Source of the DNA: Mesorhizobium qingshengii
GTDB lineage: Bacteria > Pseudomonadota > Alphaproteobacteria > Rhizobiales > Rhizobiaceae
Direction of reading: 5' to 3'
DNA length: 64,000 bases
Assembly: GCF_027563465.1 (NCBI RefSeq)
Contig: NZ_JAPFQA010000003.1
Location: forward strand, 62,001-126,000
Notes under the pieces: model-generated
Database searches by the model: none
What the model was told of the DNA's origin: nothing
The model's input: only the letters and a program-made list of their open reading frames with translations
Translations under genes and position numbers: made by a program
Shown: piece by piece, positions 53,979-63,262 of the stretch
Layout of the letters: every line of letters starts with the position of its first letter
How positions within the stretch are numbered: position 1 is the first letter of the stretch

Positions 53979-54377
53979 CTAATCGTCACTTTCCGGTTGC
54001 CGCTTCTGCGCGATCAGGTCGAGGCGCTCGCGGTCGGAGCGTTGGCGTTCATCGCGGCTGCGCACATCCTTGTAGGTGCGCTCGACCATGTTGGTGCGCG
54101 CGGTTGCCGCGGCGATGAGGCCGGCCTCTCGCCTGGCGCTTTCTAAGTTCGCCTCCTGGCGCCGGACCGCGCTGGCGATGCGGCGATGGTAAAGGTCGGG
54201 AAACAGGCCCGAGAGGGAATTGGCCTGGTCGAAATGTCCGACCAGATCCCTGGCCTCGGCCTCGGCGGCGCTGGCCGCGGCAAGGAAGGTGGCATGACGG
54301 GTTTCGTGCAACGCCTTCAGTTGTTCCTGCACCTTGACCAGTTTCTTCAGGCGGTCCCTGCGCGTGCTCATTGTCAT
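53979..54377 (-). CDS. FliJ-like flagellar export coiled-coil protein
   Basis: 132 residues, almost wholly helical, with a strong coiled coil (DRLKKLVKVQEQLKALHETRH, then ASAAEAEARDLVGHFDQ, and a C-terminal DERQRSDRERLDLIAQKRQ). Size, charge and place just after fliR match FliJ, the general chaperone/stalk of the flagellar type III export ATPase. The ATG overlaps the fliR stop by ATGA. Sequence identity to FliJ is weak, so the assignment leans on context. Confidence 0.7.
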   Translation of the reverse strand: MTMSTRRDRLKKLVKVQEQLKALHETRHATFLAAASAAEAEARDLVGHFDQANSLSGLFPDLYHRRIASAVRRQEANLESARREAGLIAAATARTNMVERTYKDVRSRDERQRSDRERLDLIAQKRQPESDD

Positions 54378-55126
54378 CTCGCCAGCGTCAGGTCGACAAA
54401 GCCGTTGACGAACAACGACAGCATGGTGCCGACGGCGAAATAGAATATGATCATGCCACCGGCGATGACGAAGGGCTGGGAGATGAAGTAGATCGGGATC
54501 TGCGGGGTCAGCTTGTTGACGAAGCCGATCGTCAGATTGACCAGAATGGCATAGGCGACAAACGGGCTGCCGAGCCGGATGACAAGGAAGAAGGTGTCCG
54601 ACACCGTGTCTGTGACATCGACGAGTGCGGCCTGCGGATTGAAGAAGATGTTGACCGGCGCGACCGTGTAGGACGCGACCAGTGCGCGCACGATCTCATG
54701 GTCGAAATCGAAGACGAAGAGCATCAACAGCGCCGAGAACGAGATGATGGCGGCGAGCGCCGCCTGCGGTTCCGGCTCCTCGATCGCCGGTCCGCCGGTG
54801 CCGCCATAGCCAATCAGCATGGCGATGGCCGAGCCCATGAAGCGCAAGGCTTCCATGTAGAGCCTGGTCATGGCGCCGATCAGTCCGCCGACCAAGAGTT
54901 CCGAGATGATCATCGGTACGAGGATTTGCGGGCGCGGATCGACGAAGGGAAAGATGCGGTCCCACAGGAAGGCGAGCAGTCCGCCGGTGGCGGCGACCGC
55001 CACGAACAGCCTGACCTGGACTGGAACGCGGGCGCTGGACAGGCCGGGCATCAGCATGAAGCAGGCGCCGATGCGGCAGAAGGCGAGGAACGCCGCGATG
55101 ACGACGCTCTGCGAAAGCACGCTCAC
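54374..55126 (-). CDS. fliR: Flagellar biosynthetic protein FliR
   Basis: A 250-residue polytopic membrane protein of the export gate. About six hydrophobic segments, with [18 protein letters not shown] near residue 18 and [26 protein letters not shown] near the end, both typical for FliR. With FliP, FliQ, FlhB and FlhA it forms the gate that exports rod, hook and filament proteins. It overlaps flhA (upstream) and the FliJ-like gene (downstream) by ATGA each, so the three are co-translated. Confidence 0.95.
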   Translation of the reverse strand: MSVLSQSVVIAAFLAFCRIGACFMLMPGLSSARVPVQVRLFVAVAATGGLLAFLWDRIFPFVDPRPQILVPMIISELLVGGLIGAMTRLYMEALRFMGSAIAMLIGYGGTGGPAIEEPEPQAALAAIISFSALLMLFVFDFDHEIVRALVASYTVAPVNIFFNPQAALVDVTDTVSDTFFLVIRLGSPFVAYAILVNLTIGFVNKLTPQIPIYFISQPFVIAGGMIIFYFAVGTMLSLFVNGFVDLTLAR

Positions 55127-57210
55127 GATATGGTCCCGAGCACCCTGATCTCGACGCCCTTGGCGATTTCGACATGGCTGAGCACAGGCAGCGTGGTGAA
55201 CAGCCGCTCGATGATCATGCGCACATAGGGGCGGGCATCGGGCGCGGTGACCAGCACGAAACGCTCGCCGGCTTCCAGATATTTCTTGATCGCCTTGGTC
55301 GCGTCCTGGCCGAACTCCTCGAGCTGGCGCGGATCGATGTCGAACTCGCGCACCTCGCCCTTGGCGTCGCGCTTGAGGCTCTGGTGGAAGGCGAGGTCCC
55401 AGCGGTTGCCAAGACGGAGCACCTTGAGTACGCCGCCCTCGGAGAGGTCGCCGCAGATCTGCTGGGCCATGCGGATGCGGACATGTTCGACGATCTGCTC
55501 GGTGCGGCGCACATGCGGCGCGATCTCGGCGATCGCCTCGATGATCAGATGCAGATTGCGGATCGAGACGCGCTCGGCGAGCAGCAGCTTCAGCACCGCC
55601 TGCAGGCCGGGATAGGAGATGTGCGTGGTGCAGATATCGTCGGCGAGCTTGCGGTATTCCTGGTCCTGCCGTTCGAGCAGCGCCTTCATGTCCTTGTAGG
55701 ACAGAAGCTGCGGCAGGTTGTTGCGGATGACCTCGGAGAGATGGGTGAGCAGCACCGACATGTTGTCGGCGAAGGTGTAGTTCTCGCGCTTCAAATCCTC
55801 GGCGAAGGTTTCGAGCACGGAATAGGCGCGCATGCCGAAGGCCGGCTCGCGGATTTCCTCGCCCGGTATTTCGGGCAGGTCGCGGTTGCCGAGCAGCACC
55901 ATGATCTCGCCGACGCGCATCTGGTATTCGGCCACCACGGTGCCGTGCACTTTGATCTGGTAGCTCTTCGGCGGGATGGCGAAATCGTCGGCGACGCGCA
56001 CCTCCGGCACGACGAAGCCGTACTGGGTGGCGAATTTCTTGCGCATCTTGGACATGCGGAAAACCAGTTCCTGATGCGAAACCAGGAGCCGGGTCGAAAG
56101 CTGCTTGCCGATCAGCAGCTCGATCTCGGCGGTGGCGAGCGAGGCCTTGACCGAGTTCTTCTCTTCCTCGGCCTTGCTCGCCTTCTCCTGGTTCTTCACC
56201 GCTTCGGCTTCGGCGAGGACCCGGTTGGCGCGCATCGGGATGACGTAGCCGAGCCCGGCCATGCCGGCGGCCAGCGCAAAGAACGGGAACAGCGGCAGGC
56301 CTGGCATCAGGCCGAGCAGCACCAGCAGCGAAGCCGCCACATAGAGGGCGCGCGGATGGGCGCCGAGCTGGCCGAACACCGCCTGGTTGGTCGAGCCGCG
56401 GGTGCCGCCCTTGGAAACCAGCAGGCCGGCGGCGAGCGAGACGATGAGCGCCGGGATCTGGGTGACGAGGCCGTCGCCGACCGACAGCTTGATGAACACG
56501 TCGGCTGCCTCGCCCATGCCCATGCCGTGCCTGATGTAGCCGATGGCGATGCCGCCGACGATGTTGATGGCGGTGATGATGAGGCCGGCGATGGCGTCGC
56601 CGCGGACGAATTTCGAGGCGCCGTCCATCGAGCCGAAGAAGGAGGATTCCTCTTCCAGCTCACGGCGGCGCAGCTGCGCCGTCTTGTCGTCGATCATGCC
56701 GGCGGAGAGGTCGGCGTCGATCGACATCTGCTTGCCGGGGATGGCGTCGAGGGTGAAGCGGGCGCCGACCTCGGCGATACGGGTTGCACCCTTGGTGATG
56801 ACGATGAAGTTCACCACGATCAGGATCATGAAGACGATGAGGCCGATGACGAAGTCGCTGGCCATGACCAGCTTGGAGAAGCCGGCGATGACGTAGCCGG
56901 CGGCATGCGTGCCCTCATTGCCATGCGACAGGATCATGCGCGTGGTGGCGATGTTGAGCGACAGCCGCAGCATGGTGGCGATGAGCAGCACAGTCGGGAA
57001 CGACGAGAAATCGAGCGGCCGCTGGATCCACAGCGCCACCATCAGGATCAGCACCGAAAGGGCGATCGAGAAGGCGAGGCCGATATCGATGAGAAAGGCC
57101 GGGATCGGCAGGAACAGCACGGCCAGGATGATGACGATGCCGATGGCAAAGAAGACGTCGCGGCCGTTCTTGGCAACTGCCCCCGCCGCTATGCTTTCGC
57201 TGATCGCCAT
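55123..57210 (-). CDS. flhA: Flagellar biosynthesis protein FlhA
   Basis: A 695-residue component of the flagellar type III export gate. The N-terminal half has about eight membrane segments and the FHIPEP signature region [33 protein letters not shown] and [22 protein letters not shown]. The C-terminal cytoplasmic domain (about 355-690) includes [19 protein letters not shown] and [16 protein letters not shown]. The ATG at 57210 matches the family start; the frame extends back to 57399 without features. The ribosome site is GGGGA. It is the first gene of the flagellar block on this strand. Confidence 0.97.
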   Translation of the reverse strand: MAISESIAAGAVAKNGRDVFFAIGIVIILAVLFLPIPAFLIDIGLAFSIALSVLILMVALWIQRPLDFSSFPTVLLIATMLRLSLNIATTRMILSHGNEGTHAAGYVIAGFSKLVMASDFVIGLIVFMILIVVNFIVITKGATRIAEVGARFTLDAIPGKQMSIDADLSAGMIDDKTAQLRRRELEEESSFFGSMDGASKFVRGDAIAGLIITAINIVGGIAIGYIRHGMGMGEAADVFIKLSVGDGLVTQIPALIVSLAAGLLVSKGGTRGSTNQAVFGQLGAHPRALYVAASLLVLLGLMPGLPLFPFFALAAGMAGLGYVIPMRANRVLAEAEAVKNQEKASKAEEEKNSVKASLATAEIELLIGKQLSTRLLVSHQELVFRMSKMRKKFATQYGFVVPEVRVADDFAIPPKSYQIKVHGTVVAEYQMRVGEIMVLLGNRDLPEIPGEEIREPAFGMRAYSVLETFAEDLKRENYTFADNMSVLLTHLSEVIRNNLPQLLSYKDMKALLERQDQEYRKLADDICTTHISYPGLQAVLKLLLAERVSIRNLHLIIEAIAEIAPHVRRTEQIVEHVRIRMAQQICGDLSEGGVLKVLRLGNRWDLAFHQSLKRDAKGEVREFDIDPRQLEEFGQDATKAIKKYLEAGERFVLVTAPDARPYVRMIIERLFTTLPVLSHVEIAKGVEIRVLGTIS

Positions 57211-57325
57211 GTCGTCCCCAAACCATAGGCTGCCGAACGTGCGACAGCTCGGTGAGGGTAGCTGGCCAAGCTTGCGCGAGGGTGGGAGACTGCCAGGTCC
57301 GAACGTCTCGCAGGAAGGGAAACCC

Positions 57326-57625
57326 ATGCTTCTGATCATCGGCACGATCCGCTTGCCGCCCGACAAGCTCGGGGAGGCAAGGCCGGCAATGGAGCGCATG
57401 GTTTGCGCCAGCCGCGCCGAGCCTGGCTGCCTCGAATATTCCTATGCGCAGGATGTCTTCGACGCCGGGCTCATCCGGGTCACGGAAGTCTGGAGCGACA
57501 GGGCAGCCCTCGACGCGCATTTCCGCGCGCCGCACCTTGCGGACTGGCGTGCGAGCTGGCCGGCGCTTGGCATCGGCGAACGCAAGCTCGTGCTCTATGA
57601 AGCCGGGGAGCCCAAGCCGACCTGA
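57326..57625 (+). CDS. Antibiotic biosynthesis monooxygenase (ABM) domain protein
   Basis: 99 residues, a small ABM/YgiN-like dimeric alpha/beta barrel. Landmarks are the first strand [27 protein letters not shown] and a middle strand followed by [12 protein letters not shown]. Members act as small monooxygenases (quinol, hydroxylamine or thiol oxidation) or as sensor-like dimers. The substrate is unknown. The start has AGGAAGGGA upstream. It is divergent from flhA. The gene continues in the same direction as the ClC gene. Confidence 0.87.
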   Translation: MLLIIGTIRLPPDKLGEARPAMERMVCASRAEPGCLEYSYAQDVFDAGLIRVTEVWSDRAALDAHFRAPHLADWRASWPALGIGERKLVLYEAGEPKPT

Positions 57626-57853
57626 TCGATCTCACGGGCGGGATGCCTTGAGCCAAGGTCGAGTGCCCAGGATATGGTGGTGTCGGCCAACGGCAACGCC
57701 GGTCGCGCTCCAGTCGAGGCTGCAAAGCGCCGCAACCAGCCGGTCCAGCGCCACAATGGCGCCCTGCATGTCGCCATTGTGGTTGCCACGCCGTGTCGCC
57801 GGGCGTATCAGGCGAGCCTTCCATTGCCTTTCCGATATCGGCGAGCCGCCCCG

Positions 57854-59635
57854 GTGCTTTCCAGAAACCAACCGCAAGTCTACGCCCGCCGGCTGCGCGC
57901 GGTGCTGATCAGGTCGCTGCCGCTGCTCGAGGCGCGCGGCATCGCGGTGGTCATCCTGGCTGGCGCCGTCGGGGTGATGGCGGGCATCCTGGTCACGGCG
58001 ATGAGCCAGATCGTGCAGGACCTGCACGGGCTGTTGTTCGGCGTCCAGCCCGGCGGCCGGCTTTCCGGCATGTTCTCGCTCGCCAACCCGTTGCAAGCGC
58101 TGATACCGGCGATCGGCGGCATCCTGCTCGGGCTCAGTGTGATCTGGCTGCGGTTGCGTAAATTCCGCACTCCGGTCGATCCGATCGAGGCCAACGCGCT
58201 CTACGGCGGGCGCATGTCGCTGACCGACACGTTCATCATCGCCGGCCAGACCATGATCTCCAGCGGCTTCGGCGCGTCGGTCGGACTGGAAGCCGGCTAT
58301 ACGCAGGTCGGGTCCGGCTTGGCCTCACGGTTGGCGCGCGTGTTCAGGTTGCGCCGCAACGATGTCCGCATCCTGGTTGGCTGCGGTGCGGCCGGCGCCA
58401 TCGCCGCCGCCTTCGACGCGCCGCTGACCGGCGCCTTCTATGGTTTCGAACTGGTCATCGGCATCTACTCGGTCGCCAATGTCGCGCCGGTCATGACGGC
58501 GGCGATCTGCGCTTCGCTGACGGCGGAAATGTTCGGCGGCGTGCCGTTTCCGCTCGAGCTTGCAGGCCTGCCGGCGCTCACCGCCAGCCAGTACGTGCCG
58601 TTCCTGCTGCTCGGCCTGCTTGGTGGCGCTGCCTCGATCGCCATCATGCATCTGGTGACGCTGATCGAACGCGGTTTTGCCAGGCTGTCGGTCGATGCGT
58701 CGCTGCGGCCCGTCATCGGTGGAGTCATCGTCGGGCTGCTCGGACTGATCACGCCGCAGGTCCTGTCCAGCGGCCATGGCGCGCTGCATCGCGAGTTCGC
58801 CATGAACTATGGTTTGACCGTGGTGGCCAGCGTCTTCGTGCTGAAACTGGCGGCATCGGCGATCTCGCTGGGGTCGGGCTTCCGCGGCGGCCTGTTCTTC
58901 GCCTCGCTGTTTCTCGGCGCGTTGCTCGGCAAGGCATTCGCCGGCGTGATGGCTTTCGTTTCGCCGGCGACCGGCATCGACCCCTCCGTCGCCGCCGTCG
59001 TCGGCATGACGTCGCTGGCCGTCGGTGTCGTCGGCGGCCCGCTGACGATGACGTTCCTGGCGCTGGAATCGACCCGCGACCTGACGCTGACCGGCGTTGT
59101 CCTGGCCGCCTCGATCATGGCGGCGATCCTGGTGCGCGAGACCTTCGGCTATTCGTTCTCGACATGGCGCTTCCACCTGCGCGGCGAAACCATCCGCAGC
59201 GCCCACGATGTCGGCTGGATGCGCAGTCTCACCGTCGGCTCGATGATGCGCAAGGACATCAAGACCATCGACGCGGCAACGACGCTTGCCACCTTCCGCA
59301 CGCAAGTGCCGCTCGGGTCGGCCCAGCGCGTCATCGCCGTCGACGCGGGCGATCATTATGTCGGCGTGCTGATCGTGGCCGAACTGCACAGCGATCCTTC
59401 CGACGGCGAGGTGCCAGTGCGCTCGCTCGCCCAGTTCCAGGATGCCGTGCTGGTGCCCAGCATGAACGTGCAGTCGGCCGCAGAGACTTTCCAGCGCGCC
59501 GGCGCCGAAGAGCTGGCCGTCGTCGAGGATTTCACCGACCGCATCGTGCGGGGGCTGCTGACCGAGGGTCACCTGATGCGGCGCTATGCCGAGGAACTCG
59601 ACAAGGCGCGCAGGGACCTGTCCGGCGAGGGGTAG
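57854..59635 (+). CDS. ClC-type chloride channel/transporter with CBS domains
   Basis: 593 residues from the GTG at 57854 (the open frame begins at 57674, but the extra 60 residues look non-coding). Ten or more membrane segments cover about residues 15-420, with the pore motifs SSGFGASVGLEAGYTQ (segment D region) and SGFRGGLFFASLFLGALLGKAF (segment N region). Two CBS-like repeats fill the C-terminus (from SMMRKDIKTIDAAT). The usual GREGP and GxFxP prolines are replaced (GLEAG and GLFFA), while the gating Glu remains. It may be a chloride or fluoride exchanger or a diverged member. No ribosome site is obvious at the chosen start. Confidence 0.85.
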   Translation: MLSRNQPQVYARRLRAVLIRSLPLLEARGIAVVILAGAVGVMAGILVTAMSQIVQDLHGLLFGVQPGGRLSGMFSLANPLQALIPAIGGILLGLSVIWLRLRKFRTPVDPIEANALYGGRMSLTDTFIIAGQTMISSGFGASVGLEAGYTQVGSGLASRLARVFRLRRNDVRILVGCGAAGAIAAAFDAPLTGAFYGFELVIGIYSVANVAPVMTAAICASLTAEMFGGVPFPLELAGLPALTASQYVPFLLLGLLGGAASIAIMHLVTLIERGFARLSVDASLRPVIGGVIVGLLGLITPQVLSSGHGALHREFAMNYGLTVVASVFVLKLAASAISLGSGFRGGLFFASLFLGALLGKAFAGVMAFVSPATGIDPSVAAVVGMTSLAVGVVGGPLTMTFLALESTRDLTLTGVVLAASIMAAILVRETFGYSFSTWRFHLRGETIRSAHDVGWMRSLTVGSMMRKDIKTIDAATTLATFRTQVPLGSAQRVIAVDAGDHYVGVLIVAELHSDPSDGEVPVRSLAQFQDAVLVPSMNVQSAAETFQRAGAEELAVVEDFTDRIVRGLLTEGHLMRRYAEELDKARRDLSGEG

Positions 59636-59794
59636 GGCTCCCTACGCGTTCCCGACGGTTGCGGCTTACTTCAGCCGACAGATCTTCCCAGCTTGCAAGC
59701 CTGGCCCAGCCATTGGCGGGGTCCTGGCGCCACGCGTGGCTTGCCAGTTGTGCAGTGGTACTGTACAGATTGTTAAGTGAAGCGAGGAGACAGC

Positions 59795-60454
59795 ATGCGC
59801 AAGGCCTCTGGCGCGGCTTCGGTAAAGACGGGCAACGCGCCCGCCGCGACCCGTGCACATGAAGTGCTGGGCATGCGCCTCAAGAGCCTTCGCCTCGCCC
59901 GCAGGCTGTCATTGCGGGAGCTTGCGGAGGCGACTGGAACCAGCGCCAGTTTCATCAGCCAGCTCGAACGCGGCCTGACCGGGGCCAGCACCGCATCGCT
60001 CAACCAGATGGCTTCGGCGCTTGGCGTCAGCGTCGCCATGTTGTTCGAGGAAAGCGCGGCGCAAAACCATGGCGTTCTGAGACGAAGCGAGCGGCCGAGC
60101 CTGCCGCCCAGCGACGGCTGCCGCAAGATGCTGTTGTCGCGCCCGCCGCTGAGCGACATGGAAGTCTATGTCGGGGAATTCGACATTGGCGGCTCGACCG
60201 GGCCCGATCGCTACACTCATGGCGATGCGCACGAGATGCTCGTCGTGCTGCGCGGGATCGTCGAGGTCTCGCTCGGCGAGGCGCGCCACGTGCTCGAGGA
60301 GGGCGACAGCATCGAATACACGACGTCGACACCGCATCGCTCAGAGAACATCGGCAGTGGCCGAGCCGAAGTGATGTGGATCATCGCGCCGCCGACCTCG
60401 GCGCGCGCCGAACTCGAACAATATACGGCCTGGAAACCGCTCGCGGCCAGGTAG
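59795..60454 (+). CDS. XRE-family regulator with C-terminal cupin domain (PuuR-like)
   Basis: 219 residues. The HTH_XRE domain (about 28-82) is LKSLRLARRLSLRELAEATGTSASFISQLERG, and the cupin_2 domain (about 135-215) has SDMEVYVGEF, YTHGDAHEMLVVLRGIVEVSLGE, and ILEEGDSIEYTTSTPHRSENIG-like strands. This HTH-plus-cupin arrangement is that of PuuR and relatives, which sense small amines or sulfur compounds. It precedes a polyamine-type ABC operon in the same direction, so it probably controls it. The start has GAGGAG six bases upstream. The upstream gap has an ACTGTACAG half-palindrome. Confidence 0.9.
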   Translation: MRKASGAASVKTGNAPAATRAHEVLGMRLKSLRLARRLSLRELAEATGTSASFISQLERGLTGASTASLNQMASALGVSVAMLFEESAAQNHGVLRRSERPSLPPSDGCRKMLLSRPPLSDMEVYVGEFDIGGSTGPDRYTHGDAHEMLVVLRGIVEVSLGEARHVLEEGDSIEYTTSTPHRSENIGSGRAEVMWIIAPPTSARAELEQYTAWKPLAAR

Positions 60455-60490
60455 TCCGATCAAAACGCGGGCATGAATGGGAGAGTTAGT

Positions 60491-61570
60491 GTGAAGTTTA
60501 AATCGAGATTTGCAGGCCTTGGCGCCATTCTGGCGCTTGGCGTTGTGGCCGGCGCGGCCTTTGCGCAGGACAAGCCGGTGGCGGGCGAGGTGAAGGAAGG
60601 CTCGCTCAAGGGCAAGACCCTGACGCTCGTTTCCTATGGCGGCATCTACCAGGACGGCCAGGCGGCCGCGCTGAAGGAATTCGTCGACAAGTCCGGCGTC
60701 AAGCTGCTCAATGATGGCCCGACCGAGATCGCCAAGCTGCAGGCGCAGGTCGAGTCCGGCAACGTCACCTGGGACGTTGTCGATACCGACGACCTGCCGC
60801 CTTACGTCTATTGCGGCAAGCTGTTCCAGAAGCTGGATCTGACGAAGCTCGACGTCTCGAAAATCCCGGAAGGTCAGGTCGGCGAATGCTCGGTGCCGGC
60901 GATGAACTACGGCGTCGTGCTGATGTACAACACCGAGAAGTACAAGGATAATCCGCCCAAGAGCTGGGCCGACTTCTTCGACACGGCAAAGTTCCCGGGC
61001 GTGCGCGGAATCGACGGCTCCGGCAGCCCGACCGGCGGCCTGCTCGAACAGGCGCTCAAGGTCACCGGCGGCGACCCGAAGGCGATGACGGTGGCCGATA
61101 TCGACAAGGCCATCGACGTGGTCCGCAAGCTCGGCCCCGACACGATTTTCTGGAAGACGGGTGCCGAATCGCAGCAGCTCGCCGAATCCGGCGAAGCCGA
61201 TATGCTGATGATGTGGACCGGCCGCGCCATGACCGCGGTCAAGAACGGCGCCAAATATGCGCCCGCCTGGCAGGATTGGCTGGTGGTGATGGACCAGATG
61301 ACGATCCCGGTCGGCGTGAAGGACACGGACGCGTCCTACGCGCTGCTCAATGCCTATCTCGGCAAGCATGCCCAGGAGGTCCTGGCGGAGCAGACGTCCT
61401 ATACGCCGATCAACAGCGACGCGCAGCCCAAGGTCGACGCTTCCGTTGCCGCCTTCCTGACCAATACTCCGGACCGCCAGAAGCAGGGCTACAAGCAGAA
61501 CTTCAAGTTCTGGGTCCCGAACTTCGCGGCGGCGCAGGAGAAGTGGTCGGCGCTGATGGCCGGCAACTGA
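60491..61570 (+). CDS. ABC transporter substrate-binding protein (PotD/PotF-like)
   Basis: A 359-residue periplasmic binding protein. The signal peptide is about 1-25 (GLGAILALGVVAGAAFAQ). The mature protein begins with the fold of SBP_bac_8-type polyamine or opine binders: LTLVSYGGIYQDGQAAALKEF, VESGNVTWDVVDTDDLP, MNYGVVLMYN and MLMMWTGRAMTAVKNG. The GTG at 60491 has GGGAGAG 5 bases upstream; an ATG at 60473 is in frame. It is the first gene of a four-gene import operon. The ligand could be putrescine, spermidine, or another cationic amine; it is not proven. Confidence 0.92.
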   Translation: MKFKSRFAGLGAILALGVVAGAAFAQDKPVAGEVKEGSLKGKTLTLVSYGGIYQDGQAAALKEFVDKSGVKLLNDGPTEIAKLQAQVESGNVTWDVVDTDDLPPYVYCGKLFQKLDLTKLDVSKIPEGQVGECSVPAMNYGVVLMYNTEKYKDNPPKSWADFFDTAKFPGVRGIDGSGSPTGGLLEQALKVTGGDPKAMTVADIDKAIDVVRKLGPDTIFWKTGAESQQLAESGEADMLMMWTGRAMTAVKNGAKYAPAWQDWLVVMDQMTIPVGVKDTDASYALLNAYLGKHAQEVLAEQTSYTPINSDAQPKVDASVAAFLTNTPDRQKQGYKQNFKFWVPNFAAAQEKWSALMAGN

Positions 61571-61595
61571 CCGGCTGACCAAGAAGGCAAGGCCC

Positions 61596-62465
61596 GTGAG
61601 CGCGCACGAACCGACGACGCCATCCGCCCCGAAACGGGCCGGATGGGCATGGCGGCCGTTCGCGCTCACGCTGCCGGCGCTGGTGTTGCTTGCCGCGGTG
61701 ATAGGTTATCCGCTGCTCACCATCGTGCTGCGCAGCCTGTCGGAACCGCAGTGGGGCGCGCAGAACTACGTCTGGTTCTTCGGTGCGCCCATCAATCTCA
61801 CGGTGCTACAGCGCACTTTCACCATCTCGGCGTGGGTGACGATCGTCTGCGTGATCTGCGCTTATCCCTACGCCTATCTGATGACCGCCGTCGGGCCGCG
61901 CGTGCGGCTCGTCCTGGTGCTCTGCGTGCTCATCCCGTTCTGGGTAAGCGGCGTCGTGCGCACGCTCTCCTGGGTGATTCTTTTGCAGGATTCGGGCGTC
62001 ATCAATTCGCTGTTGCGCGCGGCCGGTTTTGACGGCATCCGGCTGATCCGCACCCAGACCGGGGTGGTGATCGGCATGGCGCAAGTGCTTCTGCCCTTCA
62101 TGATCCTGCCGCTCTATTCGGTGATGAAGGGCATCGACCTCAGGCTGATGCGGGCTGCGCAAAGCCTGGGTGCGCGACCTTCGCGTGCGTTCTTTACCGT
62201 CTACCTGCCGCTGTCGCTGCCCGGCGTCTATGCCGGCGCGATCATCGTGTTCATCCTGGCGCTGGGCTTCTACATCACGCCGGCGCTGCTCGGCGGGCCG
62301 CGCTCGACCATGCTGTCGACGCTGGTGCAGACCCAGGTGCTCAGCCTGCTGCAATGGGGCCGCGGCGGCGCCATGGGCGTGGTGCTGCTCGTCACCACGT
62401 TTGTGCTTCTGGCGCTCGCGGCACCCGTGATGCGCTCGCGGTACCGGGAAGCAGGACGAAGCTGA
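61596..62465 (+). CDS. ABC transporter permease (PotB-like)
   Basis: 289 residues, about six membrane segments. The EAA loop is at LRLMRAAQSLGARPSRAFFTVYLPLSLPG, with the conserved E replaced by the R/A-x-x-L-G-A pattern of this group. It forms the membrane channel with the next gene. The TGA at 62463-62465 overlaps the following ATG, so translation is coupled. It starts 25 bases after the binding-protein gene. Confidence 0.93.
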   Translation: MSAHEPTTPSAPKRAGWAWRPFALTLPALVLLAAVIGYPLLTIVLRSLSEPQWGAQNYVWFFGAPINLTVLQRTFTISAWVTIVCVICAYPYAYLMTAVGPRVRLVLVLCVLIPFWVSGVVRTLSWVILLQDSGVINSLLRAAGFDGIRLIRTQTGVVIGMAQVLLPFMILPLYSVMKGIDLRLMRAAQSLGARPSRAFFTVYLPLSLPGVYAGAIIVFILALGFYITPALLGGPRSTMLSTLVQTQVLSLLQWGRGGAMGVVLLVTTFVLLALAAPVMRSRYREAGRS

Positions 62466-63262
62466 TGGAGATGAAGCCGCTCACCCGCGTGATCCTCGGC
62501 CTCGTCTGCCTGCTGGTGGCGATATGGCTTGTCGCGCCGACGCTGGTCGTGGTGCCGATGTCGTTCAACGAGAACAAGTCGCTCGCCTTCCCGCCGCAAG
62601 GCTTCTCCTGGCAGTGGTACCAGAACTTCTTCACCAATCCGGACTGGTCGTCGAGCTTCCTCAACTCGCTGAAGGTCGCCTCGGTGGTGGCGGTGCTGGC
62701 GACGGTGCTTGGCACGCTGGCGGCCTTCGGCCTCGATCGCATGAAGGCAGGGCCGGCCAGCCTGTTGCGGATGCTGATGCTGACGCCGATGGTGGTGCCG
62801 GGCGTGGTGCTGGCCATCGGCATCTACGCCGTCTATCTCGACACCCATCTCGTCGGCACGATGCTGGGCTTCGTGCTTGCCCACACCATCCTTGCACTTC
62901 CCTTCGTGCTGATCGCGGTTTCCGCCAGCCTCGAAGTGTTCGACAGGCGCCTCGAGACGGCGGCGGCAAGCCTCGGCGCGGGAGCGCTGACCGCGTTTCG
63001 CACGGTGACGCTGCCGCTGATCCTGCCAGGCATGCTGTCCGGCCTGCTCTTTGCCTTCGCCACCTCCTTCGACGAGATCGTCGTGTCGCTGTTCATCGCC
63101 AACCCCTATCTCAAGACCTTGCCCGTGCAGATATTCTCCTCCATCACCCGCGACGCCGACCCGACGGTTGCCGCCGTCGGAACGATCCTGCTTTTCGCCA
63201 CCACGATCCTGATCGGCGGCGGCATGCTTCTTCTTGGCCGCGAGCGGAAGGGACGCCCATGA
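62465..63262 (+). CDS. ABC transporter permease (PotC-like)
   Basis: 265 residues with six membrane segments (LGLVCLLVAIWLVAPTLVVV at the start). The EAA loop ETAAASLGAGALTAFRTVTLPLILPG and FDEIVVSLFIANP are typical of PotC. Its partner is the previous permease. Coupled to it by TGATG, and overlapping the ATPase gene by ATGA at 63259-63262, so all are one transcript. Confidence 0.94.
   Translation: MEMKPLTRVILGLVCLLVAIWLVAPTLVVVPMSFNENKSLAFPPQGFSWQWYQNFFTNPDWSSSFLNSLKVASVVAVLATVLGTLAAFGLDRMKAGPASLLRMLMLTPMVVPGVVLAIGIYAVYLDTHLVGTMLGFVLAHTILALPFVLIAVSASLEVFDRRLETAAASLGAGALTAFRTVTLPLILPGMLSGLLFAFATSFDEIVVSLFIANPYLKTLPVQIFSSITRDADPTVAAVGTILLFATTILIGGGMLLLGRERKGRP

Noticed and set aside
55174..57228. 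A 684-codon plus-strand frame opposite flhA
   Set aside because: Shadow of flhA, with a repetitive His/Asp/Glu-rich composition and no recognisable domain.
57674..57853. N-terminal 60 residues of the long ClC frame
   Set aside because: Composition and lack of hydrophobic structure look non-coding.
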